Source of the DNA: JBFLYC01 sp040756735
Lineage (GTDB): Bacteria; Bacillota; DSM-16504; Desulfitibacterales; Desulfitibacteraceae
Assembly (NCBI GenBank): GCA_040756735.1
Contig: JBFLYC010000002.1
Coordinates: 1 to 64,000 of the forward strand
Length of the DNA stretch: 64,000 nt
Reading direction: 5' to 3'
Within the stretch, counting starts at the first letter, position 1; each line of letters starts with the position of its first letter. Shown here piece after piece: positions 8,509-18,601 of this stretch. The notes under the pieces were generated by a model that saw only the letters and a list, made by a program, of their open reading frames with translations, was not told the origin of the DNA and did no database searches. A program made the position numbers and the translations under genes.

Positions 8509-9699
8509 ATGAATAGAATTTTATTTATTACAACACGAAATGTTCTTAATACATCTGGAGAGTTTCGTTTAATAAAAAATAGAACAAAAACATTGTATGA
8601 AAAGTGGAACGTACAAACTGAGTTTATTGTCGTTTGTAGCAATAAAAAAATTGAATCACAAAATGAAGAGCTCGGTTCCAACAGTCTTGTAACTTCAATT
8701 GGTTTTGAAAATAATCCAATAAGTGTGTATTCTGCGTTTGTTAAAGGGAAACGCAATATGCTAGACCAACTAAGAAACGAAGAATATAAATGTATAATCT
8801 TATCAGGTATTGGCATGTTGGAATATATACCAAGTATAAGAAAGGTTTCAAATGACATCCCGATAATTGTCGATATTCACGGTGTTAAAGAAGAGCTTCT
8901 TGAATACAATACAGGGAGTACATTTAAAAAGATGCTTAAAACGGCATTATATTACTATACAAAATATAGCGAAAATAAACATCTAATAAAAGCAGATGGT
9001 ACTTTAGTCGTGTCTAAGGCACTAGCTAATAATTTAAGAGAAGAATATGGCTTAGACAATCTTAATCAATATGTAGTCCCATGTGCAATAGACAATAATA
9101 ATATTGATGACAAAGAGAAGAAGTTACTAAAAAGTTATTATAGAGAAAAGTATAACATAGCAATGGATGAGACCGTTTTTATTTATTCTGGAGGTGTTTC
9201 TCCCTGGCAATGTATAGATAAATCAATAGAAATATTTAAACGCATTAATGAAAAAAAAGATCTAAGAGCGAGGATGATGATTTTTTCACATCAAGCAGAC
9301 ATAATCCGGGCAAAAGTGGCAGACGATAAAAATATTATTGTAGATAGCCTAAGTTCTGATGAGGTTAATAAAGCTTTGTGTATGGGAGATTTTGCATTAC
9401 TAATCAGAGAAAATTATATTACGAATAATGTTGCATACCCAAACAAGTTTCTTGAATATGTTCAAAGTGGAATGAAAGTAATAAGTACTCCATATATTTT
9501 TGATGTTGCTGAGGAAATAGTAAATTATGATGTTGGAGTAATTATTGATTTAAACAATTACTGCTCAGAACTAGCTGAATATTTTGGTAGGAATGAAACT
9601 CTTATTGAAGATTCAGCTAAAAGAAAAGAACTGTTATATAGCAGTAGTTTTGAATATACTCTGAAAAGTTTCGTTGATAATCTTTCTTTATCAGACTAG
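8509..9699 (+). CDS. Glycosyltransferase, GT4-like
   Basis: 396 residues. The N-terminus (MNRILFITTRNVLNTSGE) and a C-terminal domain beginning FIYSGGVSPWQC with SDEVNKALCMGDFALLIRE and NKFLEYVQSGMKVIST look like a GT-B glycosyltransferase, though the usual E-x7-E donor motif is weak: only YVQSG and EFLEY-type remnants appear. It starts 11 nt after the PglA-like gene and is followed directly by the polymerase gene, so it belongs to the same operon. Substrate unknown. Confidence 0.7.
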   Translation: MNRILFITTRNVLNTSGEFRLIKNRTKTLYEKWNVQTEFIVVCSNKKIESQNEELGSNSLVTSIGFENNPISVYSAFVKGKRNMLDQLRNEEYKCIILSGIGMLEYIPSIRKVSNDIPIIVDIHGVKEELLEYNTGSTFKKMLKTALYYYTKYSENKHLIKADGTLVVSKALANNLREEYGLDNLNQYVVPCAIDNNNIDDKEKKLLKSYYREKYNIAMDETVFIYSGGVSPWQCIDKSIEIFKRINEKKDLRARMMIFSHQADIIRAKVADDKNIIVDSLSSDEVNKALCMGDFALLIRENYITNNVAYPNKFLEYVQSGMKVISTPYIFDVAEEIVNYDVGVIIDLNNYCSELAEYFGRNETLIEDSAKRKELLYSSSFEYTLKSFVDNLSLSD

Positions 9700-9719
9700 T
9701 GGAACGAAAGAGGAATGTT

Positions 9720-11246
9720 ATGACAATAAATAATGAGTCAAGAATAATAGCGAAATCATTACATTTTAAATATATTATAATCGCAATAATTGTGAGTCTT
9801 TTAAATAGTTTTTGTTATGCTAATTATTCTGTGATGCTAGGACTAGCAATTGTAGAAGTTGTTTTGCTACTAAAATGCTTAATCTCAAAAAAGTATATTA
9901 AATACCTATGTTATTTTACAATTTTTCTCAGTACCAGCATGGAATCATCAACGTTTGTTGGAGTAGATGTTTTCTACGGATTTAAAAACTTCAAGATTGC
10001 GGGTGTTAATCTTGGTGCAATTTTCATTTTGCTGATATTGATAGTTCTTATAGCAAATGGTTCAATTAATAAAGCTTTTAAAATTAGCGGTAATGTTTCA
10101 AAGTTTATTAAAGGGGCATTATTGCTTACAGTATTAGCATTATTTATGGGGTTGTTTAGTTTGCTAATTAACGACAATAACGTAGCAAACTACATGACTA
10201 GTATTACTATGTTTATTTATGCAAGTTATATTTTTGTATTTGTAGCGGTTGAGATAATTGTAATAGCTACTATTATTGAAAGAAATGGAAAAGATACGAC
10301 CGAAATTAAACAAGCTCTTGTAGCCATTATAATTAGTTTAGCAGTTACAATGATTATGTCGCTTATGTTTGAAAACTACGGGAATAGGGGAGGACTACCA
10401 TCTTTACAAGTAAGTAATTTGGTAATGTTACTGATTTCTGCAGTCATAATTCATTTCTATAAAGATTTTGTTTTCAAAGAAAGAATGATTATTGCTTTTT
10501 CGAGTATTGTGATATTTATTTTAGGACTAATATATAATACAAATGGGAAAATGATAATCATTGCAATGGTCCTTCCACTAATAATAATTTTCATGTTGTT
10601 TAGAAATAAAAAATATAAAACAGCTCTCTTTATATTTTTTATTGGTTTTTTTGGAATATTATTGACTATTAACCTTTTAATACCATTACTAAATGCCAGC
10701 AGCCCATTATTTGCCATAAAATTGGAACAAGCAACTTCAATGCTTGCATTTTGGGAGAGTGGTTGGTTGCATAATATGCCTGATTCTCCAAAGATTAGAA
10801 TTGCTCAGTTTCTAAATGTTATTTATGAGTATTATGAAAAACCTTGGTTTTTTTTGTTTGGAAAGGGCTTTATGGGGACTATAAAGGATCATTTGCAAAT
10901 GTTTGGTAATATTAATGAGTTTTCTTATTCAGCATGGGAATTGAATCATAGAGTGTATTACGTGATGCATGAGACCCTAAACACATTATTCTTAACTAAT
11001 GGTTTTTTTGGATTAATATATTTCTTAATGATCTTTAAAATTATTCTAAAGAATTTCTCGAAATCACCCTGGCTATTAGTTGGAGGATTTTGGTTTGTAC
11101 TTTTCTACTCATATTCATTAACTATATCGATATTTGGTGCTACAGCATTTATAGTAGGCTTGTATGATATAGATATTGATAAGAACGAAGAAAAATCAAA
11201 CCTCGTGAGGCAACTATATAGTTTGAAATCAAAAATTAATGGCTAG
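9720..11246 (+). CDS. Wzy-like O-antigen/glycan polymerase (polytopic membrane protein)
   Basis: About 508 residues with ten or more hydrophobic segments and a large loop (roughly residues 330-410, with GWLHNMPDSPKIRIAQ and FGKGFMGTIKD) before the last helices, the pattern of Wzy polymerases and O-antigen ligases. No sequence motif is strict in this family, so the call rests on topology and position. The ATG at 9720 is preferred over the GTG at 9699 because GAGG (9710-9713) is 6 nt upstream. It would polymerise lipid-linked repeat units outside the membrane. Confidence 0.7.
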   Translation: MTINNESRIIAKSLHFKYIIIAIIVSLLNSFCYANYSVMLGLAIVEVVLLLKCLISKKYIKYLCYFTIFLSTSMESSTFVGVDVFYGFKNFKIAGVNLGAIFILLILIVLIANGSINKAFKISGNVSKFIKGALLLTVLALFMGLFSLLINDNNVANYMTSITMFIYASYIFVFVAVEIIVIATIIERNGKDTTEIKQALVAIIISLAVTMIMSLMFENYGNRGGLPSLQVSNLVMLLISAVIIHFYKDFVFKERMIIAFSSIVIFILGLIYNTNGKMIIIAMVLPLIIIFMLFRNKKYKTALFIFFIGFFGILLTINLLIPLLNASSPLFAIKLEQATSMLAFWESGWLHNMPDSPKIRIAQFLNVIYEYYEKPWFFLFGKGFMGTIKDHLQMFGNINEFSYSAWELNHRVYYVMHETLNTLFLTNGFFGLIYFLMIFKIILKNFSKSPWLLVGGFWFVLFYSYSLTISIFGATAFIVGLYDIDIDKNEEKSNLVRQLYSLKSKING

Positions 11247-11249
11247 GTT

Positions 11250-11405
11250 GAGCCATTCTCCCTTTTTGGGACATCGGTTCGTGATCATACCTTAGCTTTG
11301 CATTAATTTGCATTAATTTATAAGTATTTAATCCTAATAGCGCACATTTTCTATGTTTTGGAAATTTGCATTAGGTATTATACTTAAATTTCCAGAGCTA
11401 TCACG
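11250..11405 (-). repeat. Dispersed element, copy A (inverted relative to copy B at 23345-23490)
   Basis: Read on the minus strand this matches the plus strand at 23345-23490 over about 150 bp: a GGAAATTT...AAATTTCC hairpin, then AAAACATAGAAAATGTG, GCTATTAGGATTAAATA, AAAGCTAAGGTATG and AAAAAGGGAGAATGGCTCA. It fills most of the 200-bp gap between polymerase and next glycosyltransferase. It looks like the end of a decayed mobile element or a MITE. Confidence 0.8.
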
Positions 11406-11449
11406 ATATGGTGTCCGTCAAAGTGGGCATGAGTCAGGGGGTGTGAAAA

Positions 11450-12520
11450 ATGGAAATAGAAGTTTATGATTATATTTCACCTCAAAATCATTTTAATTTG
11501 AATAAAAATTTGATCGAGTCATTAGCTGGTATTGGAAAGGTTAAAGTAGTAGCGAACCAAGGTTATTATTCTGTTTCGGAAATTAATCTTGAAAATGTCT
11601 CATTTGTAGAATTACAATTAACTAAATTTAAGAACTCTATGCTTGGTAGAAAACTTAATGCATTATTTGCAATGATTAAAACACGTAAACAGTTTAATAA
11701 GTATAGCGATTCTTTTAAGATTATATTTACTTTTGATACAGTTGCATTTGGATTAGGTCGTTATTCTCTTAATTTAAATGAATTATTCCTAATGCATCAT
11801 AAGAATATTGATGAGTTAAAAGATCCAATTAAGAGATTGATTTTCAAATCGTATATGAATAAAGTTAATCATATTGTCTTTGAGGAAATCTTCAAGACAT
11901 ACTTAGTTAAAGAGATAGGTGTCCACGAAAATCGAGTGTTTGTTGTTCCTCATCCAGTATTCAATCAAGCGAAGTCAAAGAATTTTTTGGAAAAATATGA
12001 CTGCGTAGGATTAAGTAATAGTAACGATGATGAATTTATTAGGAAAATAATTGAAATAGAAAGGGCATCATGCTTTACCAAGAGGAATAATTTACATATT
12101 GTTTTAAGATCTAAATTGTACCAGTTTGATAATGGTTTTTTAAAAGTTATCTCGGGGTTTCTGCAAAAATGCGATTATGATGACTATATTAACAGCTCCA
12201 AATTAGTCTTTGTACCGTTACCACAAACCTATAATTATAGAGTTAGTGGTGCTATATTTGATGCTTTTTCGAATCACAAATTCGTTGTTGCGAATAATGT
12301 GCCAATTGTCGAGGAATATAAAAAACGATACCCGAAGATATGTATTGGAATTAATAATGTAGATGATTTTTTTAATGTAGTCGTTGAGAATAAGAATAAT
12401 AGCAATAAAGATACTAACAGTTTTAAGGATTTTATTGATGATCATAGTAGACTCATAATTAGAAAAAGGTTCAAAGAGGCCTTCGTGAGGGTTGAGAAAG
12501 ATGAAGATAAGAAAAAGTGA
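11450..12520 (+). CDS. Probable glycosyltransferase (GT-B fold)
   Basis: 356 residues, very AT-rich. The C-terminal half carries YDDYINSSKLVFVPLPQ and RVSGAIFDAFSNHKFVVANNVP, which resembles the donor-binding end of GT4-type enzymes, and the N-terminal half has alternating hydrophobic strands (VKVVANQGYYS, IIFTFDTVAFGLG). No family-specific motif lets me name the sugar. It overlaps the flippase gene by about 20 nt, indicating one transcript. Confidence 0.6.
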   Translation: MEIEVYDYISPQNHFNLNKNLIESLAGIGKVKVVANQGYYSVSEINLENVSFVELQLTKFKNSMLGRKLNALFAMIKTRKQFNKYSDSFKIIFTFDTVAFGLGRYSLNLNELFLMHHKNIDELKDPIKRLIFKSYMNKVNHIVFEEIFKTYLVKEIGVHENRVFVVPHPVFNQAKSKNFLEKYDCVGLSNSNDDEFIRKIIEIERASCFTKRNNLHIVLRSKLYQFDNGFLKVISGFLQKCDYDDYINSSKLVFVPLPQTYNYRVSGAIFDAFSNHKFVVANNVPIVEEYKKRYPKICIGINNVDDFFNVVVENKNNSNKDTNSFKDFIDDHSRLIIRKRFKEAFVRVEKDEDKKK

Positions 12521-13904
12521 TGTTATTTGGAATTATATTGGAACAATTATGTCTCTTGGAAGCAATTTTCTATTACTTCCTTTTATAATATATTTTTTAG
12601 ATGGTGAATCTTTAGGGTTATGGTGCGTGTTTCTAAGTATAGGCGGTATCGTAGTACTCTTCGATTTCGGTTTTAACCCCACACTAGCTAGAAACGTAGC
12701 ATATAGCTGGAGCGGCGCTGAAAAACTAAGTAAAATTGATGCTATATTTACTAATAATGGTGAACCCAACATTGGATTACTTAAAAAAATTGTGAATACC
12801 TCAAAGAAAATCTATTTATTAATTTCATCTATTGCTTTGTTAGTTCTATTAACAGTTGGTACACTATATGTTCTACATATTTCAGAAAATATGAGTGGAT
12901 ATGATCATATGATAGCGTGGATAATATATAGTTTTGCTGTTTTTTTAAATTTATACTACGGATATTATGCAACTTTTTTAAGAGGTGTTGGTGCTATTAA
13001 GGAGATAAATATTGCAATAATCTCAGCAAGAACATTTCAAATTATTGCGTCTATTGTCTTGTTGTATTTTGATTTCCGGTTAATCGCAGTTGCTGTGGCT
13101 TATTTGGGTTATGGTATGATATTTAGACTTTTTTCAAAATTATTATTTTATAGGTTCCATAATATTGGCGAAAAATTAAAAACAGATAATAGTAAAGTGA
13201 CCAATGAAGATATTAGAGAAACATTTAATGTAATCTGGCATAATGCTTGGCGTGATGGATTAGTATCACTTTCTAGTTATTTATCAAAACAAGCCTCAGT
13301 AGTAATTGCATCGATGTACTTGAGTTTAACTGAAACAGGAATTTATTCAATATCTATTCAATTAGTCACAGCAATAGCTTCAATTTCTGGAGCGTTATAT
13401 ACATCATATCAACCTTCTCTCCAGGCTGCTTATATAAATAAGGATACGAACAAATCAAAAACCTTAATGTCAATAGCGATGACAGTGTATATTTTAATGT
13501 TTTGGATTGGAATAGTTATATTAAGTACTATTGGGCTCCCAATCTTATCAAAAATTAAGCCTAATACGGTCTTTAGTTTACCGATTCTAATTGCAATTTC
13601 GGTTTACGAATTTTTACTAAAACATCATTCATACTATGCATCATTTATATCGAATACAAATAACGTTCCTTATGTTAAAGCTTTTCTCTTCTCAGGTGCT
13701 TTAGGTGTTATATTGGCTATACTACTTGTTAGAGGTACCAATTTGGGAGTTTGGGGATTGATTATCGCACAAATTTTAGCTCAAGCAATTTATAACAATT
13801 GGAAGTGGCCATCAAAAGTGATTAGTGCATTTGAAACGAATATCTTTGAAATGATTAAGATTGGATCAAAGAATATATTTAATAAGGTCTCAGCAACAAG
13901 ATAA
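12501..13904 (+). CDS. Wzx-like polysaccharide flippase (MOP/MATE superfamily)
   Basis: About 467 residues with 12 or so hydrophobic segments and the N-terminal pattern of Wzx proteins (NYIGTIMSLGSNFLLLPFII, LGLWCVFLSIGGI, LFDFGFNPTLARNVAY). It would move the lipid-linked repeat unit across the membrane. ATG 12501 is chosen because GAGGG lies 9 nt upstream; the TTG at 12492 is too close to it. It lies inside the segment bounded by the 150-bp inverted element. Confidence 0.85.
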   Translation: MKIRKSDVIWNYIGTIMSLGSNFLLLPFIIYFLDGESLGLWCVFLSIGGIVVLFDFGFNPTLARNVAYSWSGAEKLSKIDAIFTNNGEPNIGLLKKIVNTSKKIYLLISSIALLVLLTVGTLYVLHISENMSGYDHMIAWIIYSFAVFLNLYYGYYATFLRGVGAIKEINIAIISARTFQIIASIVLLYFDFRLIAVAVAYLGYGMIFRLFSKLLFYRFHNIGEKLKTDNSKVTNEDIRETFNVIWHNAWRDGLVSLSSYLSKQASVVIASMYLSLTETGIYSISIQLVTAIASISGALYTSYQPSLQAAYINKDTNKSKTLMSIAMTVYILMFWIGIVILSTIGLPILSKIKPNTVFSLPILIAISVYEFLLKHHSYYASFISNTNNVPYVKAFLFSGALGVILAILLVRGTNLGVWGLIIAQILAQAIYNNWKWPSKVISAFETNIFEMIKIGSKNIFNKVSATR

Positions 13905-13951
13905 TTACAAAAAATAGTAATTGAAAATATGTTTTATTGGAGGCTAATATT

Positions 13952-14815
13952 TTGGGAGATATGAACATTGCGATATTAGGTTCTAGTGGCTTCATAGGTA
14001 GTCATCTAGTACATTCAATCTCAAAACAAAGTTACAAAGCTGTTGAAATAAACAGAAATAGTCTTAGCGAATATTTTTTAGATCTAGAGAAACCACAGAA
14101 TTTTAATTATGATATCCTAGATTCATGTGATTTTCTCATTATTACTGCTGCAATTTCTAATCCAGATTATTGTGCTGAATCATATGAAAAGGCATATAGA
14201 ATAAATGTTTTAAGTACAAAACATGTTATCAATGAAGCAATAAATCGAAATTGTAAAGTTATATTTTTATCATCTGATGCGGTGTATGGAACTGATAAAG
14301 GGACTTGTTTTAATGAGCAGAACAACACTAATCCCAATACTCCATATGGATTAATGAAGAAAGAAATCGAAGATAGTTATTATGGAAGTACTTTATTTAA
14401 ATCAGCCAGACTGTCATATGTAATTTCTGGTGAAGATAAATTTATTAAATATTTATTCGAATGTAAAAAACAAGGCAATGTTGCAGAAGTATTTCACCCA
14501 TTTTATAGGAATTGCGTTACATTATCTGAAGTTACAGATTCCTTAATTTGGCTTTTAAATAATTGGGGTGAGTTTGCTTCACCTTTTTTAAATATTTGTG
14601 GGTGTGAACTTGTAAGCAGGGTGGCAATTGTTGATGAGATTAATCGATTAAGTGAAACTAAAATTAAGTATAAGATAGTGTACCCATCAGAAAAGTTTTT
14701 TATTAATAGACCGCAAATTACAGAAATGTCAAGTTTGTACCTGAATAGAATTTTAGAGAATCACTATAAGCCATTTTCTATGAGGTTAAGAAGTCAATTA
14801 ATAAACAAAATGTAA
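13952..14815 (+). CDS. NAD(P)-dependent short-chain reductase/epimerase, RmlD-like
   Basis: Extended SDR protein of about 287 residues. The nucleotide-binding GSSGFIGSHL is at the N-terminus, ITAAISNPDYC follows strand 4, and SSDAVYG...NTPYGLMKKEIE supplies the Ser and Tyr-x3-Lys catalytic set. It most resembles dTDP-4-keto-sugar reductases (RmlD) or sugar epimerases. TTG 13952 has GGAGG 8 nt upstream and is preferred; ATG 13961 is the next option. Lying ahead of the IS-disrupted stretch and the heptose cassette, it may supply the final reduction of a keto-sugar. Confidence 0.7.
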   Translation: MGDMNIAILGSSGFIGSHLVHSISKQSYKAVEINRNSLSEYFLDLEKPQNFNYDILDSCDFLIITAAISNPDYCAESYEKAYRINVLSTKHVINEAINRNCKVIFLSSDAVYGTDKGTCFNEQNNTNPNTPYGLMKKEIEDSYYGSTLFKSARLSYVISGEDKFIKYLFECKKQGNVAEVFHPFYRNCVTLSEVTDSLIWLLNNWGEFASPFLNICGCELVSRVAIVDEINRLSETKIKYKIVYPSEKFFINRPQITEMSSLYLNRILENHYKPFSMRLRSQLINKM

Positions 14816-14995
14816 AAATAACTATTAAATAGCCTCTCAGAATTAGAAGGAGGAATAATTGAATCTGGGAAAAAGCGACTGGAAAAATCTGTCATGCCAG
14901 GCTAAAAAGACTGTTCATTTCACAACGTTTCTAAAAATGGGTATGTCAAAGAAACCTAACGGCCACTATTAAAAAAAATGAGTATTAGGGTTATG
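14816..14995 (+). other. Truncated gene start before the transposase relic
   Basis: An AGGAGG site near 14845 is followed by TTG and about 37 codons (NLGKSDWKNLSCQAKK... ending KKPNGHY). I do not recognise the fragment. It probably is the 5' stub of a gene cut by the element inserted next to it. Confidence 0.35.
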
Positions 14996-16477
14996 TTAAG
15001 CAGCCTGTGGGAAGATAACTTGTTTTAGAACCTTTAGATATTCTTTTAGGTGGGCATACCAAGCATCAATGTGCTGACACATCATGATACCGTAGATGCG
15101 TATGTACCACATTTTAGTAGAACAGTGACGACCGGATTCCAGTTTGTAATCAATTTTCTCACGTTTATTAGAGCGCTCGACGGTTGTACGTCGCTTGTAA
15201 ATGAGTTTCCACTTCTCCGAACCCCCTGGTATTTTCGGAAACAGTCAGGGATTGTCTTTACTGCAGGTATGGAACGTTCTACCGAATTTAGCGGTAGAGC
15301 AGGGTTTTGGGCAGGTGTTGGTCGTCCACTTAATCATTACGAGCATCTCCACTTATGACGTTTTTGAGAATGATAAAGCCGTAATGCTTCATCTTCAAAT
15401 CGGGATGCCATCGGGGGAAAGCTTAATATCACCATCAATTCCCAGATTCTTCATGCCGCGTACATTGAGATCTATAAAAGGTTCAATATTGTGGTGGAGT
15501 AAGAGATCATAGATGGCCCCAGCGTCATGGGCGGCATCCAGAAGAATCTTGCCCACTATGCCCAAGGTGAAACGTTGCGAAAACTCAACCGAACTGACAA
15601 CAAAGCTAACTGCATCGTGTCGATAAGCAGGGTGTAGACGAGGATACAACGGCAAGTCATACGGACTGGTTGATGCAGTCAACATGTACAGGTGGTATCC
15701 ACTAAAGTAGCGTTCCCGTGCGCTGTCCCAGCCGGAATTGCAGTCGGGTTGGGAATAGATGCGGGGATGGTTGTACTTCGCAAAGCCTTGGGCATGACAA
15801 ATATAAGTTGCTTTTCTGCGGGGATAGATTGCGGTAACGACAGGGTACCGTCACTGGCGATACCGAGTGTGCTCATATCCCCGAGCAATCCGAGTCTTGC
15901 TGATACAGCGAGAAATTGAGACTGGAAGAAGTGGAATAAACGATCCATGGGCAATACCTTTGGTTAACCATATGGCGCATCATCCAGTTGACTAAACGTT
16001 TAATTCGGCCAGATGTTGTGGTTGGAGCTTTTTCACCCTTCTTTCCCTTCTTGGGTTTGCGTTTACGTCTTTGCTCACGAGGCTTGAAGTTTTTTTCAGA
16101 CGCAGCCCATAACCGGGCCAAGAAATCATAGAACGTGCCAACACCGGGAACGTTACCGGGTTCAAACCCGTTGAGAATGGCATAAAGGGGAACACGGTAC
16201 AGTTCATCCACCCATGTGGTAATACCGATTTCCGGCTTGGTCAGCAAAATGAGCACAAACGAACTGAGCATGGAGGCAGGATTCACGTGGAGCAGGACCT
16301 TTGGCGCTGTAACAATCCCTAATGAACGTTGTAATGTGAGACAGGTCTTGATCCAGAGCTTAGAGATGAGGGGCCAGTCCTTATTAACTAGAACGAGCAG
16401 CCCCCGGTATAGTGTTGTTGCAGTTGTTTGATAACAAAGTCTTGATAAGTTTCATGCGGAAAAACAATAGGTTTCAC
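14996..16477 (-). pseudogene. Decayed DDE transposase (IS element relic)
   Basis: Minus-strand pieces in changing frames line up as one transposase of about 490 codons: a start at 16477 (VKPIVFPHETYQDFVIKQL), NPASMLSSFVLI, ITTWVDELYRVPLYAI, GTFYDFLARLWAASE, MDRLFHFFQSQFLAVSARLG, DLPLYPRLHPAYRHDAVSF, KILLDAAHDAGAIYDLL, IDLNVRGMKNLGIDGD and the end MWYIRIYGIMMCQHIDAW, stop at 14996. At least five frameshifts or stops and internal losses rule out activity. The layout is that of IS1182/IS4-like DDE transposases; the exact family is uncertain. Confidence 0.8.
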
Positions 16478-16985
16478 TATAAAACACCCCAAATGTTGTT
16501 AGTATGGAAAAATATTCCTTCCAAGTCGATTTTGGGGGTGTTTTGAAAAAGTCAAGTGTTTTTGAGATATTTTGCAACAAAATTTTGGATGAGAATTTCC
16601 AGTTGGATTTTCATTTATATGAAATTCCCCTTACAAAAAGTAGGAGGAATTCAATAACGATGGTTCAAACAAAGCCTTGTGCCATCACCCTCGGTTAATT
16701 TCGAGAGGCTATTTAATCATGGTAGTGTTAACTGAAGTATGAAAAACTAGAGTTTTTTAAAAAAGGTCAAGAATACAAGGTAAGGATCTTAGTTTAACAG
16801 CAATTAACAAGAAAAAACATCTAAAAAGAGCACAGAAAAGCTAGTCAACCTCTTCAAAGAGCATAACAATGCCGGCACAATGCCTGTCAAGGGGTCTAGC
16901 TTTGGGGGGAGTTTGACAGTCATTGCACCGCATTGTTTAAAGATGATTAAGAGGTTGAAATGATTAGGTTTGAGTTTTGAGTGGG
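16478..16985. other. Gene-free stretch between two transposases
   Basis: A hairpin with arms AAAACACCCCAAA (16481-16493) and TTTGGGGGTGTTTT (16531-16544) sits beside the relic transposase start, and a second dyad, CTGTCAA...TTTGACAG, lies near 16886-16921. I see no convincing gene; a 64-codon plus-strand reading at 16504-16698 spans the first hairpin and has no ribosome site. Confidence 0.5.
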
Positions 16986-18422
16986 TTAAGCTAACTGCTT
17001 CGAGAGGATAAGCTGCTGAGAAAGCTCAATTAATTTCTGCCATTTGGCAGGCATACTATCAATACCATCTAACTCTGGAATAGAGTTGAGTGGCTGCCAG
17101 TAGGAGTAGGAATGAGGTCTCAAAAAGTTGTAATAGGCTACAAACAAGGCCACATGAGTATTAGAACCTTCACCACTACCATAGCCATTAGTAACTTGAT
17201 AGGAGAATTTAAAAGTCCTGTTAAGACGCTCAATGATTTGCTTTAGCCAACGATACTCCGAAGAAACAGGATCATCATTAGTAAGGCCAATTACCTGAAT
17301 GAGATCAAAATCCATATCATTGAGCATAAATTGCTGTTGAGCAAGTTTGTAGGCACTATAGCCATCAGAAGCAAACCTAAGAGCCTTACCAGGAAACTCT
17401 TTAAACTTAGCAAAAGCCATGCGCATAGCTAATATACAAGGGCCTACATCCCTAGAGGCAGATACACGATAACCTAAGATAGACTTTTTGAGGGCATCCA
17501 TGATGAACCAGACATAATGTTTTATACCCTTAACCTTGATATAGGTTTCATCAGCAGCTAGATAAGTAGTAGGTTTGTAATTATAGCTATCAACAAAAGG
17601 CTGAACTAAAGCAGCAGCAGACTTAGCATACTTGCTCACCGTAACATGAGAAATTCTAACACCGTGGATTTCCCAAATGGCCCTGGCAGTAGCACGAGTA
17701 GAGAGCCCGAGGTTGACAAGATAAGTCATACAAAGTCCAAGTACATGGGGAGAAAAATTACGGAATTTGAGATTAGCAGAACCTTTGGGCATGCTATTCA
17801 AATCTACTTCAAAAAAATTGATAGTAAACTCGCGGTAGATATAATGGAGCTTAAACTTATACTTATCCTTCTTGTATTCTGCCAGATCCTCAGGGGAAAG
17901 GCTTTTAAGAGAATTGAGGTAGAAGGAGCACCTTTTGTTAATACACTTGTGGATATTAAAATTCTTACGCTGTTTCTTTTTAACAAGGATACAGCCGCAG
18001 TAGGGGCATAGCAAAGATCCTATCTTAAAATCAGATTTATCCTTGTTAAATTTTAAACCGCAGACCTTACACCAGAGTTGCCCACGGCCTCCAGTATTGT
18101 CATAGAGATATGTATGAGGAGCACCGCATCTGTGGCAAATAATATCAGCTGGCACAGGAGTACCACCACGAGACTTTACAGGATTAAGATCTTTGCCATG
18201 CTGGGATATATATTCATAAAGCAATTGTTTGTAATCAAGCTTCTCTGGCTGCTTAATAAAAGGGAGCCTGTCTACAGTATGCTTACAGTACTTGGGACTA
18301 TAGATATCTTGCTTAGTATCTTTCAGAGCAGGGATGTTCCTAACAATAAACAAAAGTAATTGCCGGATTTGTTTGAGTAAAATTTGATTATATAGTAGTA
18401 AACCTGATATAATTGAGTACAC
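16986..18422 (-). CDS. DDE transposase with zinc-ribbon N-terminus, apparently intact
   Basis: 478 residues. Two zinc-ribbon-like Cys clusters (CHRCG...CKVCG and CPYCGC...CINKRC, about residues 93-160) precede an IS6/ISNCY-type DDE domain: Asp in AADETYIKVKG, Asp in FASDGYSAY and Glu in IIERLNRTFK, followed by NFLRPHSY. The frame is open throughout and all three acids are present, so it could still be active. A GTG start at 18422 has AGGG about 9 nt upstream. ACAATGAC repeats in opposite orientation near 18421 and 18490 may mark the right end; I could not find a clean left terminus. Confidence 0.85.
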   Translation of the reverse strand: MYSIISGLLLYNQILLKQIRQLLLFIVRNIPALKDTKQDIYSPKYCKHTVDRLPFIKQPEKLDYKQLLYEYISQHGKDLNPVKSRGGTPVPADIICHRCGAPHTYLYDNTGGRGQLWCKVCGLKFNKDKSDFKIGSLLCPYCGCILVKKKQRKNFNIHKCINKRCSFYLNSLKSLSPEDLAEYKKDKYKFKLHYIYREFTINFFEVDLNSMPKGSANLKFRNFSPHVLGLCMTYLVNLGLSTRATARAIWEIHGVRISHVTVSKYAKSAAALVQPFVDSYNYKPTTYLAADETYIKVKGIKHYVWFIMDALKKSILGYRVSASRDVGPCILAMRMAFAKFKEFPGKALRFASDGYSAYKLAQQQFMLNDMDFDLIQVIGLTNDDPVSSEYRWLKQIIERLNRTFKFSYQVTNGYGSGEGSNTHVALFVAYYNFLRPHSYSYWQPLNSIPELDGIDSMPAKWQKLIELSQQLILSKQLA

Positions 18423-18601
18423 AATGACACACCCTTTCTTTTGGGATTATTGGTGTTTTGAGCGACTCAATTATACCAAAATAAGGGGGGTCATTGTTTT
18501 TATTTACCATAAAAACTTGAAACTCTTGATATATAAATGTTTTATTGACTAGATATTTAAAATAGGTTTACAAAACGTTAATCATTTAGGAGGAAACAAA
18601 A

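Noticed and set aside
15050..16431. Several plus-strand frames over the 15-16.4 kb region
   Set aside because: They are shadows of the decayed minus-strand transposase, whose pieces match a single protein family.
16504..16698. 64-codon frame starting MEKYSFQVDFGG
   Set aside because: It spans a hairpin arm at its start, has no ribosome site and no recognisable family.
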